Assembly: GCA_020635135.1 (NCBI GenBank)
Contig: JACKAJ010000016.1
Span: 893,172-957,171, forward strand
Reading direction: 5' to 3'
Origin: Halobacteriovoraceae bacterium
GTDB taxonomy: Bacteria; Bdellovibrionota; Bacteriovoracia; Bacteriovoracales; Bacteriovoracaceae
DNA length: 64,000 bases
Numbering within the stretch: position 1 is the stretch's first letter; every line of letters starts with the position of its first letter. The position numbers and the translations under genes were made by a program. Positions 33,601-37,837 of the stretch are shown here, piece after piece. The notes under the pieces were generated by a model. The model was not told where the DNA came from. It did not search any database and worked only from the letters and a program-made list of their open reading frames with translations.

Positions 33601-36036
33601 GTCAGCAATTACGGGCATCACCGGTGCAAAATCTATATCATTAACAGTTATATCAAAAAAGATATTATCTGTTTGTCCACCATCACTGGCTTCAATGCGA
33701 ATTTCATAGACACTACTCGCACTATATAGCGGAGTCCAGTCAAAGACTCCTGTTGTTCCATTAAAGGTAACAGTTCCTGGAAGTGCGGACCCCGTACTTC
33801 CATCACACTCATTAGTCGTGGCAACAGAATCATCGCTAACCTGATCCCAATAACACTTAAACTGTAACGCTGTTAAATCTCTATCATTATCACCTTCATA
33901 TTGATCAGCAGCATTCACTTGTGTGATTGCTGCCTCTTGATTTACTGATTGATTACTTATCGAGCTGAGAACAGGAGGAAAATCCACGTCTGTCACGTTC
34001 ACATCAAAAAAGACATTATCTGTTAATCCACCATCGCTAGCTTCAATACGGATTTCATACACACCACTTGCAGAATAGTTAGGGGTAAAATCAAACACCC
34101 CAGTCGTTCCATTAAATGTCACTGTACCAGGAAGTGCACTCCCACTCGTTCCATCACATTCATTAGTAGTAGAGACAGAGTCATTACTCACCTGATCCCA
34201 ATAACACTTAAATTGTAGAGTCGTAAGGTCGCGATCATTATCTCCTTCGTACTGATCTTCAGCGTTCACTTGAGTAATTGCTACTCCTTGATTCACTGTT
34301 TGGTTTCCAATCGCACTCAAGCTTGGTGGAAAATCAAAGTCCGTGAGATTGATATCAAAAAACACATCATCAGTTTGCCCACCGTCACTGGCTTCAATAC
34401 GAATTTCATAAGTTCCCACAGGAGCATTGTAATCTGCAGTAAAATCAAAAACACCCGTTGTTCCATTGAATGTCACTGTTCCAGGTAGAGCGCTTCCACT
34501 CGTTCCATCACATTCGTTCGTAATCGCAACGCTATCATCACTTGTGGTATCCCAATAACATTTAAAGCTTAAATTTGTAAGATCGCGATCTTTGTCTCCT
34601 TCGTACTGATCTCCGGCATTGATTTGGGTCATCGCCGCAGTTTGCATAACAGTTGAACTAGAAATAGTTGCAAGCACAGGAGGTAGATCCACATCATTGA
34701 CAGTGATGACAAAAATCTCATCATCTGAGAGATTCCCTTCACTTCCCACAATCTTAACTTCATAAGAACCTATAGCTCCATACAGTGGAGTCCAATTGAG
34801 TGTCCCCGTCGTTGCATTAAAACTTGCTGATCCAGGAAGAGAAGAACAGTTAGATCCGCTGGCAACAGTGCCATCCACTGTTCCATCATAAAAACATGTA
34901 TAGGTGATAGTATCACCATCTTGGTCTGTATCATTATTTGTATTGACATCATTAGCGTTTACAGCCGAAATGGCACTAGATTCATTGACATTAAAATTAG
35001 AAATGGCCTTCAGCTCTGGTGGCAAATCAACGTTGGCCACCACGATAGAAAAAATCTGTTCATCTTTTAAACCGTTTGAACTTGCTGTGACTTTGAATTC
35101 ATAATTCCCAGCACTTCGATAGTCGGGATTCCAATTCATAACCCCTGTCCCAGTATTAAACGATAAACCAGACAGAGCTGTACACTGAACACCACTCGAC
35201 ACCAATCCATCAATTAAGTTATCAAATGTACATGAATAAGAAATTTTATCACCGTTGGAATCAGTATCACCATTAGTGTTTTCATCATTGAAGTCGATGT
35301 CCGATATCCCAGACCCTTCATCAACATTTTTATTCCCAATGCTCGCAAGCTTCGGAGGATCATCATTCTTTGCACTCGGGCCACCACCACTTCCAGAAGA
35401 ACTTCCCGAATCTCCACCGGCATCCACTGCTCCTTCACTACCACTGTCTCCTGTACCAGAACCGCTTCCACCGTTTTTAGAATTGGGATTACTATATTCA
35501 GGAAAATTGTTAGGATCACCAAATTGAGTTGTAATTGGAGTTTCACCGGGATTATTCCCAGAAGTATTTTGAGAGTCACCACTAGCACTCGAATCCGAAC
35601 CAGACCCATAACTGAGTCCATCACGACTACTACTTTTTCCATCAACCTTTGCTTTATAGGCTGAATCATCCGATGCTTTATTTTCTAATTTAGTCGAATC
35701 AATTTTTACGATGGCATTTTTATTTGTTGGAAGGACACCATCGCGGACGCTTGGTTTATCTTCTTCTAGATAATACGAATCATTTAGTTGCTCTAAGTTA
35801 TTTTGAGGTTCTTGATTATTATCTGCAATTTCTTCTTGATCTTGAGCAACGCTTGGCTCTTCTTCATTGCTTTCATTTTGTATTTCAGTTTTGTCAGTTT
35901 GCTCTTTAGCTATTTCGTCTACTGGCGAAACATTAAGATCAACGACTGTATCAAAGACATAATAACCGCCACCCAGGATGGCTCCCGAAACAATGGTATT
36001 TCGCAATAATTTTAATAAGTCGTTACTACCAAACAT
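14938..36036 (-). CDS. Giant multidomain surface protein B (7032 aa)
   Basis: An uninterrupted 7032-residue frame. Domains in order, by residue: membrane anchor about 10-33 after LLKLLRN; acidic then Ser/Gly-rich linker to about 225; 18 stand-alone cadherin-like units about 225-2314; seven composite modules about 2314-5654, each a cadherin-like unit, a PKD-like segment with a VDWGDG motif and DUF285/BspA-type SGWNTSNVTNM repeats; another cadherin-like unit, then a DUF1554-like domain (about 5767-5932, ending RLYCIRQ); a last cadherin-like unit (about 5937-6045); GLUG-type GGIIG repeats to about 6780; and a SUMF1/FGE-like domain (about 6785-7032, WEWVDW, ending GFRCVYHLP). These families are typical of bacterial surface adhesins, so adhesion is a likely role. 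No type I, V or IX secretion signal is visible. The start has an unusual leader (see 36047-36073). Products of this size are rare. Confidence 0.93.
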   Translation of the reverse strand: MFGSNDLLKLLRNTIVSGAILGGGYYVFDTVVDLNVSPVDEIAKEQTDKTEIQNESNEEEPSVAQDQEEIADNNQEPQNNLEQLNDSYYLEEDKPSVRDGVLPTNKNAIVKIDSTKLENKASDDSAYKAKVDGKSSSRDGLSYGSGSDSSASGDSQNTSGNNPGETPITTQFGDPNNFPEYSNPNSKNGGSGSGTGDSGSEGAVDAGGDSGSSSGSGGGPSAKNDDPPKLASIGNKNVDEGSGISDIDFNDENTNGDTDSNGDKISYSCTFDNLIDGLVSSGVQCTALSGLSFNTGTGVMNWNPDYRSAGNYEFKVTASSNGLKDEQIFSIVVANVDLPPELKAISNFNVNESSAISAVNANDVNTNNDTDQDGDTITYTCFYDGTVDGTVASGSNCSSLPGSASFNATTGTLNWTPLYGAIGSYEVKIVGSEGNLSDDEIFVITVNDVDLPPVLATISSSTVMQTAAMTQINAGDQYEGDKDRDLTNLSFKCYWDTTSDDSVAITNECDGTSGSALPGTVTFNGTTGVFDFTADYNAPVGTYEIRIEASDGGQTDDVFFDINLTDFDFPPSLSAIGNQTVNQGVAITQVNAEDQYEGDNDRDLTTLQFKCYWDQVSNDSVSTTNECDGTSGSALPGTVTFNGTTGVFDFTPNYSASGVYEIRIEASDGGLTDNVFFDVNVTDVDFPPVLSSISNQSVNQEAAITQVNAADQYEGDNDRDLTALQFKCYWDQVSDDSVATTNECDGSTGSALPGTVTFNGTTGVFDWTPLYSASSVYEIRIEASDGGQTDNIFFDITVNDIDFAPVMPVIADETVNQESAITQVSINDNVTGTDNDRDGDAITYTCWWDTSDNDTVVQTNECDGSTGSALPGTFNMTAAGVLDWTPNYIASGTYELMIIGDEGDLSDAAYFTITVNDIDLPPIISNIADETVNELQAITQINVHDDITGNDTDRDGDTITYTCYWDNVDDDAVASVNQCAAGGSQLPGTVTFAAGGVLDWTPTYGIVGAYEIKIVASEGDLSDTLIFQINVSDIDLPPDIAALSNETVNQESAITQQDANDVYTGNDLDRDGDAIGYTCWWDNSDNDSVTLTNECDGSTGVGLPGTFNLAAGGVIDWTPDYTASGTYELMIIGDEGDLTDTEYFTITVNDIDLPPIMPSIADEAVNQESAITQVSINDNVTGTDNDRDGDAITYTCWWDTSDNDTVVQTNECNGSTGSALPGTFNMTAAGVLDWTPNYIASGTYELMIIGDEGDLSDAAYFTITVNDIDLPPVMPVVSDESVNQESAITQVSINDDVTGTDNDRDGDAITYTCWWDTSDNDSVTQTNECDGSTGSALPGTFNMTAAGVLNWTPDYTASGTYELMIIGDEGDLDDTAYFTITVNDIDLPPVMPSIADETVNQTNAITQVDVNDNVTGNDNDRDGDAITYACWWDTTDNDSVTQTNECDGSTGSALPGTFNLTASGVLDWTPDHTASGTYELMIIGDEGDLDDTAYFTLNVNDIDLPPIIASISDETVNETTAITQVNAHDNVTGNDTDRDGDAITYTCFWDNVDDDSVASVNQCATGGTQLPGSVTFAAGGILDWTPDAGSSGAYEIKIIASEGDLTDTFIFQINVSDIDLPPELISVSDEAVNQESAITQVDVNDTNTGNDTDRDGDAITYTCWWDTTSDDSVTNTNECDGSTGSALPGTFNMTVAGVIDWTPDYTASGTYELKVVGSEGDLSDTLYFTITVNNIDLPPVMPTIADEGVNQESAITQVSINDDVTGTDNDRDGDAITYTCWWDTSSDDSVANTNECDGSTGSALPGTFNMTAAGVLDWTPNYTASGTYELMIIASEGDLTDVAYFTITVNDIDFPPVMPTIADEAVNQESAITQVSINDDVTGTDNDRDGDAITYTCWWDTSSDDSVTQTNECDGSTGSAVPGTFNMTAAGVLDWTPDYTASGTYELMIIADEGDLTDVTYFTITVNNIDLPPELVSVTDNSVDQASAMTQININDTNTGNDTDRDGDTITYTCWWDASDDNSVTQTNKCDGSTGSAIPGTFNMTAAGVIDWTPAYNISGTYEFMIIGNEGDLTDTIYFTITVNDVDLPPVLSTISDTNVDETVALTTINAEDTYTSSDADRDSETIGYTCYYDTTVDGAVANVLSCGAIGVSFSTTLGTFDWTPAYGTAGDYEFKIVGTAGVLSGEEIFVITVNDIDLPPVLSTISPETVAENSAITQVDAQDDFTSSDNDRDAEDIDYVCYFDNTSDDSVATTNACTTLPGSVTWDASNGVLDWTPDYTAYDGGPLYEIRITGTSGVLSDDEFFDLTITNVNRDPVLDTIDNQLVSDGVAITTINAADGGDDQDIDLDTLNYNCYYDTTADGSVGTTNSCASLTGVSWNGTTGVLDWTPSSQAGEYEFSIVADDGLGGTDDEIFVIEVYVAADAFISSWQTSGASESITIPLGGTVDVTIDWGDGAVESFSTANPSHVYATANTYTITITGSANSLSFNNTGDKDKILTVPNLGDLGWTDFQNAFYGCSNLTTVSGGNTTAVTRMDGMFRDATNVVPDTSGWNTSNVVYFTYMFKGTTAANPDTSSWDTSSATHFNLMFQQATAANPNTSGWNTSAATTFYYMFQGATSANPDTSGWNTSNVTNMGTMFNGATSANPNVSGWDTAAVTNMSGMFYNSAANPDMSGWNVGNVTNMTSIFGLSAISIQNYSAFLVMAEATSSQNSVALGGVPVCYNTSAIAARTDLTGTHSWTMSDCFNDAPSLVAISDQLVADGNAITAINAADTNSGNDTDVDGDTLSYTCYYDTTIDGSVSTTNTCASLTGVTWDSPVGSGTMTWTPSTQIGDYEFKIIADDSNGNTDEEIFVIQVYDGAAAFISTWQTTSPSESITLPLRSGYSYNFTVDWGDGSTTSVVTSDTDPDITHIYASAGTYTVTINGLVESWFFNNSGDKDKILTVPQLGNVGWVMMTKAFNGCSNLTTVTGGDTSLITSMYGMFEDAPNAVPDTSGWDTSSLVTANNMFLGATSANPDTSGWDTSNVTSMAFMFYNASNANPDVSGWNTASVSSMERMFYGASSATPVTSTSGNIWNTSNVSNMRYMFGSATNANPDTSGWDTSSVTLMDGMFRSAGSANPNVSGWNVTNVTNMAKMFESATSATPNTSSWNTGNVTNMESMFSNATSANPDVSGWDVTSVTNMNYMFKDSNATPNTSSWVTTSLNSMVGIFWNASNANPDVDSWNVSNVTSMNAAFLNASSANPDMSSWNVGNVTSMANMLSGSGTSVVNYSNFLIAAEASSSQSSVALDATGICYNTSAISARGDLTGTHSWTINDCFNGAPDLVAIDDQLVADGSAIVAINATDTNSGNDTDVDGDTITYTCYYDTTIDGSVGTTNTCASLTGVTWTAGPGTITWIPSGQIGDYEFKIIADDSNGNTDEEIFVIQVYDGTAAFISTWQTTTPSESITLPLRSGYTYNFTVDWGDSSGTSVVTSDVDPDITHTYSSAGTYTVTISGTVEAWYFNNSGDKDKILTVPQLGSVGWTNLNQAFSGCTNLTTVSGGDTSSVTSMGSMFYLATNAVPDTSGWDTSNVTNMASMFYDAPAANPNTSGWNTSNVTSMSRMFRNATNANPDVSGWSTANVTDMSFLFSNASSATPNTSGWNTTSVTTMKNMFYGATNANPDVSSWNVSNVTDMSNMFINATNANPDMSSWNVGNVTTMASMLNASGTSVINYSNLLIQAEATSSQNNVVLGASGICYNTSAITARTDLVTNHTWTITDCENHAPELEEIIDQLVADGNAITGINAADLNTSNDTDQDTDTLSYTCYYDITIDDSVGTSNTCASLTGVIWDSPTGTGTLTWTPSGQVGEYEFKIIADDGQGNTDEEIFIIEVYDATNAFISTWQTTAPSESITLPLRATYSYDFTVDWGDGTSSSYVTSDSDPDKTHIYASAGTYTVTITGTVQAWYFNNSGDKDKILTVPNLGSVGWTDLKGAFYGCSNLTTVSGGDTSTVTNMDQMFMQATNATPNTSGWNTSSVTSMYRTFMQASSANPDVSGWDVSSVTNMSDLFNAATSATPDVSSWNVISVQNMSNLFRNASSANPNVGSWVTTSATNMSGMFRGLATNPDVDSFNTANVTNLSYMFKSNTAANPDVSSWNTSSVTTLQEMFSGASSADPDMSSWNIGNVTDMTSMLDSSGTSIINYSNFLIQAEATSNQNSVVLGASGICYNTTAITARGELTGTHSWTITDCFNDAPDLIAIGDQMVDDGVAIVAIDATDTNSGNDTDIDGDTISYLCYYDTVIDGSVSNLTDCSILTGVTFDAPIGQGNMTWTPSSQVGDYEFKIIANDPYGNSDEEIFSIRVIDLSNAFVSTWQTTGASETITLPLPSGFAYNFTVDWGDGTSTNDITAYNDPDITHTYATANTYTMTVTGSIPAWSFNGAGDKDKILTVPNLGNVGWVNFSGAFKGCANLTTVSGGNTAAVTNMFEMFRDAPNVTPDTSGWNTANVTNFGNMFRFATSAVPDTSSWDTSSATTLNLTFYGATNVNPDVSGWDTSNVTNMYGTFFNATSATPDVSGWVTTSVTNMQNMFRGASNANPDMSSWNVGSVTNMGQMLDGSGTSVINYSNLLIQAEATSVQNNVTLGNGICYNTTAISARADLVTNHTWTIVDCFNDAPDLVAIVDQLVDDGNAITAINATDTNSGNDTDTDGDTISYTCYYDTTIDDAVTNTTACGTLTGVTFDSPAGSGTMTWTPSGQVGDYEFKIVADDGNGNIDEEIFWIKVQDLTNAFVSTWQTTGASETITLPLRSGFTYDFYVDWGDGSTVDHITTYNQAEATHTYATANTYTVTITGTVESWFFNNAGDKDKILTIPNLGAVGWKNLNNAFWGCSNLTTVAGGDTSSVVGMQDMFRSATNVTPDTSGWDTSNVTNMKGLFNGASSANPDVSNWNTVSVTRMDLMFYGASSATPTTATSGDVWNTSNVTTFYGMFYGASNANPDTSGWVTTSATNLGSMFRNASNANPDTSSWNTSNVTEMSYMFTQANNANPDVSGWDVSNVTNMANMFYGNGKDPDVSSWVTTSVTNISNMFASNSTANPDVSGWNVSGVTNMSGMFWNASSANPDLSSWNVGNVTNMTNMFSGSAGISTINYSNFLIQAEATSSQSSVTLDAASICYNTTAVAARADLTGTHSWTINDCFNDAPDLVAIADQLVDDGSAITAINATDTNSGNDTDIDGDTISYNCYYDMTIDDAVTNTTSCSSLAGVTFDSPAGSGTLTWTPSGQIGHYEFKIVADDGFGNIDEEIFYIVVQDLAKAFISTWQTTGASETITLPLRSGYTYDFYVDWGDGSAIDHITAYNQAEKIHTYATANTYTVNITGTMQTIFFNNGGDKDKILTIPNLGDVGWVSLEGAFHGCSNLTTVAGGNTSAVVSMSNMFNSASNVTPDVSGWDTSNVAGFSGTFKLASSAVPDVSGWDTSSAVSMFEMFWGANSATTLDVSGFNTSNVTNMSYMFRNVGATIIDVSSWDTSSVTAMQHMFRNVGVATLDVSNFDTSNVTNMSYMFYGVSNASPNVSGFVTTNVTNMSYMFKNAANTNPDMSSWNVGNVTNMTEMLNGSGISVVNYSNLLIQAEATSSQNGVVLDAAGKCYNTSAVAARADLTGTHSWTITDCFNDAPDLVAINYQYVEDGSAIVGIDATDTNSGNDTDIDGDTISYTCTFDTTIDDAVAAGADCSTLTNATWTAGPGTLTWTPSSQVGDYEFKIVAADVYGNSDTEIFWIRVRNYYDGVPDDGFRAFITEGTALDIATIAGDPDLVCANRAATSGFSGNYEAIVSTDSLAASSKITGSGPVYLLKPGNEVALVTSDVANLFAGTGLDHPINRDRDASAVEYSSNVWTGSTNIGAIDTGNTCTSYTSTTGNARIGKSHQYTGGSWLSHSTLQTCSGGFRLYCIRQEIEYAPDIAGHTVDQDLEPDVAWALDIDDNTTGNDLDQNGDDIDYFCKYDLVVDGSVSSPSDCDSITGVTFDTDIGEFAWTPTSGQVGQYEFKVVADDGKGNTEEDIFVLDVAPPFAGGDGTSGDPYQIADENHLNNMADYPTAYFKLNNDIDLSGQSYTPPSSTFSGNFDGNDKTIYNWTDTSGTTKGFFGPTVSGNIHDLTLLNINLDSTGTGTVGAITGSLSSAGVLANIYVTGTVIGASQTGGLIGYCNSSATSTHLHFRGSVQGSNFTGGIIGAIYKGTIQKISSYGTIIGNDNVGGIIGGGLNVVQVADVSEAYNFAYVEGNSDIGGIVGDLANGNVQYSVNRGDIYSTSTGFGNVGGIVGYIGNISNAINLNELINTGKVSINSATISGLGNIVGNIGTAPSSESNNFFDSSTSELSVAYGSVSSQSVAATGYTMPDMKDTSNFSALNVTYWSLVTGEYPTLKWRAGNPGGCNTGGSPFGGGVGAAYDPYQICSLSHLEQLDSYADKDFILLADIDMTGTSYTASTSFTGNLQGNYYELSNYTSTTTDSTARAMFNSVDVYAVVEDLFINKFDLEGREACAITTDLENYSMLSNIKVSNSIFTTNGTGQVKTGGIIGYAKTSSRGYDLHMINSTVESTYATPTSERTGGIIGHHGTGSAGFFRRLTFSGVVSGYTNVGGIVGLWDSGEMEQVASNAYVKGYGASSGDTFGGIVGSVTTRHLKHFYFEGRVDANDNYGGIAGDRNGATGSTKWGWTIVQLEGGTNCDGAIVGTYTGGSTFTDVYADTDLSNSSDLDGCGTISGASGQTTSYMQTASNFSSWDSTIWTFRDNDHPRFTWDINSCPVGYSLVPGDSTIGTTDYCIMTYPAKNVSGVPTSQTAGTPWTSISGNNSYTECDDLNTDLSGYTGTFAMITNPEWMTAARNAENVDENWSSGTVGSGCLFRGNNGTNDSCGYDGSDPEYGTGRNTKAMLIFSNGQTVWDMAGNGWEWVDWSGSDSSFTVASGVCSGSDVELNTVSCGVLSYDDYMPDDNTLTSTNGVGTFYSSCGSGGAVSRGHNSSGGANAGIYQMDMCETATGSHGQIGFRCVYHLP
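15695..17890 (-). other. GLUG-type repeat region of giant protein B
   Basis: About 730 residues with recurring GGIIG, GGIVG and NVGGI motifs that alternate with short strands. This is the pattern of GLUG-motif repeats, which form beta-solenoid-like parts of secreted bacterial proteins. There are two sub-blocks. Each opens with a DPYQI...HL...L motif followed by a DIDLSG or DIDMTG motif (near 17850 and near 16740). Confidence 0.7.
18240..18735 (-). other. DUF1554-like domain of giant protein B
   Basis: Residues about 5767-5932 run from GFRAFITEG through CANRAA, a VWTGST motif and a CTSYTS motif to FRLYCIRQ. This order matches the collagen-XV/endostatin-like DUF1554 domain of secreted Leptospira and myxobacterial proteins. 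It is a single copy inserted between two cadherin-like units. Confidence 0.65.
19075..29100 (-). repeat. Seven composite cadherin + PKD + DUF285 modules of giant protein B
   Basis: Each module opens with a cadherin-like unit (DAPDLVAI.DQLV.DG). Next comes AFISTWQTT.PSESITLPL, a PKD-like VDWGDG segment ending HTYATANTYTVTI, then KDKILTVPNLG..GW, GCSNLTTV, and a run of SGWNTSNVTNM.GMF repeats of about 24 residues. The module closes with INYSNFLIQAEATSSQ and TGTHSWTI.DCFN. Approximate bounds are 29100-27795, 27795-26070, 26070-24740, 24740-23325, 23325-22065, 22065-20490 and 20490-19075. The number of DUF285 repeats differs between modules, which explains the unequal lengths. Confidence 0.85.
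29100..35360 (-). repeat. Array of 18 cadherin-like units in giant protein B
   Basis: Eighteen units of about 95-117 residues start with PP(E/V/K)L or PPVMP motifs. The first (DDPPKLASIG) is near 35350 and the last complete one (LPPVLSTISPETV) near 29430. Most carry an acidic D.DRDGD loop and two cysteines about 15 residues apart. Units differ more from each other than in the paralogue, except for one near-identical pair (32231-32529 and 33281-33579). Confidence 0.88.
32231..33579 (-). repeat. Near-identical 299-bp repeat pair inside giant gene B
   Basis: 32231-32529 and 33281-33579 are 1050 bp (three units) apart. They are identical except for one base (32400 T, 33450 C), which changes an Asn codon to Asp. 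The units between them are clearly more diverged. Confidence 0.9.
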
Positions 36037-36046
36037 CTTTATTCAA

Positions 36047-36073
36047 TTTGTAAATTTTCTTACAAACTCCTTT
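36047..36073 (-). promoter_or_regulatory. Shine-Dalgarno site followed by a leader hairpin before giant gene B
   Basis: Read on the minus strand, AAAGGAG (36067-36073) is followed directly by TTTGTAA, six bases (GAAAAT) and TTACAAA (36047-36066), a 7-bp inverted repeat. Ten bases (TTGAATAAAG) then lead to the ATG at 36036. Linear spacing from Shine-Dalgarno to ATG is 30 nt, too long for normal initiation. If the hairpin forms, spacing falls to 10 nt. The stem is AT-rich and therefore weak. Confidence 0.5.
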
Positions 36074-36320
36074 CGGGTTTTCCCTAGGCTTTTTTAATTA
36101 TTTCCAATACTTATTTTATGGTTGAGCGAATGAGTTTTATCAGTTCATTGTTAAATCTTATAAATTTTAAAGACTTAACATTTGAAGAAAGCTAATCGAA
36201 GTTCTTTACTCCCAATGAAATCGCCCAGAATAACTGGCACCTAACAGAGTGAAGAACTCTATTGAAGCCTTGATTAAGAAAGTAAAAAGTCATGTATTTT
36301 TGAAGACTTAAGGCAAAAGA

Positions 36321-36348
36321 AACCCCATCATAGCAATGGGGTTTTTTT
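36321..36348. terminator. Hairpin terminator downstream of ssb
   Basis: AACCCCAT (36321-36328) and ATGGGGTT (36336-36343) form an 8-bp GC-containing stem with a 7-nt loop. A T-run follows on the plus strand, and a TTTCTTTT tract on the minus strand. The position just past the ssb stop makes it the likely ssb terminator. It could act in both directions. Confidence 0.75.
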
Positions 36349-36373
36349 GAAAATGAATTGAATTTTTTTTATT

Positions 36374-36817
36374 CTAGAATGGTATATCGTCAGCTGCGAA
36401 ACTATCGTCCGCTTTTATATCAAAAGACTCTTCAGCATGACTTGCTCCACCCATATTTGGAGAATCGTTCATTGTCGCCGTATCATTTCTTCCACCAATA
36501 AATTGAACATTACTAGCAACAATCTCAGTGGTGTAGCGCTTATTACCGTCTTTATCGTCCCACGAGCGCGTTTGCAGTCTTCCCTCTAAAAAGACTTGGC
36601 GTCCTTTGGCTAGATATTGATTGCATAGTTCTGCTGTTTTTCCCCAACAGACAACTCGATGCCATTCAGTTTTTTCTTGTCTCTGACCACTCGATTTATC
36701 GTTCCAAGTCTCGGAAGTTGCGAGCGAAAAATTGCAGACCGCTGCTCCCGAAGGGGTATATTTTAATTCAGGATCTTGTCCTAAACGACCCAGTAGCATC
36801 ACTTTATTAATACTCAT
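36374..36817 (-). CDS. ssb: Single-stranded DNA-binding protein
   Basis: SSB coats single-stranded DNA during replication, recombination and repair, and recruits partners through its C-terminal tip. The 147-aa product starts MSINKVMLLGRLGQDPELKYTP, the standard bacterial SSB opening. It continues through an OB-fold with NFSLATSE, KTEWHRVV and YLAKGRQVFLEGRL, then a short acidic linker and the diagnostic DDIPF tip. An in-frame start at 36889 would add 24 residues, but the ATG at 36817 has AAGGAG nine bases upstream and matches the family start. It stands alone between the giant gene and a small membrane protein gene, with a hairpin terminator behind it. Nothing is missing, and the length is usual for a short-linker SSB. 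Confidence 0.97.
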   Translation of the reverse strand: MSINKVMLLGRLGQDPELKYTPSGAAVCNFSLATSETWNDKSSGQRQEKTEWHRVVCWGKTAELCNQYLAKGRQVFLEGRLQTRSWDDKDGNKRYTTEIVASNVQFIGGRNDTATMNDSPNMGGASHAEESFDIKADDSFAADDIPF

Positions 36818-36940
36818 TTTATACATCTCCTTAACAACTAAAAATTGTTCAATAACTCTAAGATAATCTCTGCTTAAATACAAGCGCACTACAGCTGTTG
36901 CAAGAGTTTAACAGGTCATAAAATTGATAATCAATTGAAA

Positions 36941-37336
36941 TTAGGGGGCTTCGAGCTCTTGAGCTTCAGAATTATCAAGATGTTGATGTTCAGAATTTTC
37001 CCAAAACTCTTGGACTTTCTGCTTGGCCACTCGAACATCCTTGCAATACCACGCCGCATCGAATCCGCAGTGGGGACAAGGGAGTTGCTTACGATAAAGA
37101 AGTTTTACCACAAAATCGAATATGGCCCAAACAATAGGGGTGACCACGATGCCTCTCCACTCAAGAAAAGGGTAAAGTAACATTGTCACGATCGATGAAA
37201 TTAAAAAAATCTGAATATAATTTTTCCCCGAGAGTCTATTGTCGATAGAGATTTCTCTGGGAGCTCCGCAAAGTGCACATACAAAAGACTTTACTGGTTT
37301 TTTTAATCTGTAAAAGCGCTTTTTATTTCTATTCAT
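36941..37336 (-). CDS. Small zinc-ribbon-like two-helix membrane protein
   Basis: A 131-residue protein with a basic N-terminus (NRNKKRFYRLKK), a CALC motif at about residues 20-23, two hydrophobic segments (about 39-58 and 62-80) and a CPHC motif at about 92-95, then an acidic His/Glu-rich tail. Two CxxC motifs flanking a membrane hairpin suggest a split zinc ribbon on one side of the membrane. I do not recognise a named family or function. It lies upstream of ssb on the same strand with about 120 bp between them, so co-transcription is possible but not shown. Confidence 0.7.
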   Translation of the reverse strand: MNRNKKRFYRLKKPVKSFVCALCGAPREISIDNRLSGKNYIQIFLISSIVTMLLYPFLEWRGIVVTPIVWAIFDFVVKLLYRKQLPCPHCGFDAAWYCKDVRVAKQKVQEFWENSEHQHLDNSEAQELEAP

Positions 37337-37425
37337 TAGCCTTCCTCTTTACCATTGTAATTCACTCTCCCAAGCCCGGTAAATCCAGCAATTTTTCCTT
37401 CCCTCTCTTCCCTCTCTCCGCTCTG

Positions 37426-37727
37426 CTGCTGTCAGATTTGAGAAAGATTCAAGGAGTCCAGAAACAAAAAAAGCGAGACTTAGATGCTCAAGTACACTGA
37501 TTTATTAATACTCACCACTCAACACGCTCCCGCACTTTTCCCATTCTCATTTTCCTTGCTGCTGCCAGATTTGAGAAAGATTCAAGGAGTCCAGAAACAA
37601 AAAAGCGAGACTTAGATGCTCAAGTACACTGATTTATTAATACTCACCACTCAACACGTTCCCGGGCTTTGCCCATTCTCATTTTCCTTGCTGCAATCAG
37701 ATTTGAGAAAGATTCAAGGAGTCCAGA
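37426..37727. repeat. 132/133-bp intergenic direct repeat
   Basis: Copies start at 37426, 37559 and 37691. The first two are nearly identical over their full length. The third matches for about 37 bases (through GATTCAAGGAGTCCAGA) and then diverges. The difference in period comes from one base in an A-run. Confidence 0.85.
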
Positions 37728-37814
37728 GCGAAAAGACGAGGCATACGCTTTGGTATGTCGCAGTCTTTGAGACTTGCAGACGACGAAGAAGCTGCTCAAA
37801 TCTGGCAGCAGCAA
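37556..37814. repeat. 20-bp inverted repeat around the third repeat copy
   Basis: 37556-37575 (TTGCTGCTGCCAGATTTGAG) is the exact reverse complement of 37795-37814. The span between them holds smaller inverted repeats: CATAC/GTATG at about 37742-37757 and GCAGTCT/AGACTTGC at about 37760-37777. This could be the footprint of a structured RNA or of a small non-autonomous mobile repeat. Confidence 0.7.
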
Positions 37815-37837
37815 CAGCAGCAACAAAAGGCAAGGCA

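Larger units (their letters stand above)
36037..36373. other. Intergenic region upstream of giant gene B
   Basis: A 337-bp AT-rich region. It holds the leader of the giant gene (36037-36073, listed separately), the CCAATACTTATT motif at 36104-36115 and the hairpin terminator downstream of ssb. I found no confident -35/-10 pair; TAAAAT at 36113-36118 (minus) is a possible -10 without a clear -35. Confidence 0.55.

Noticed and set aside
36889..36889. Longer ssb start
   Set aside because: The extra 24 residues do not resemble SSB, and the internal ATG at 36817 has a much better ribosome site.
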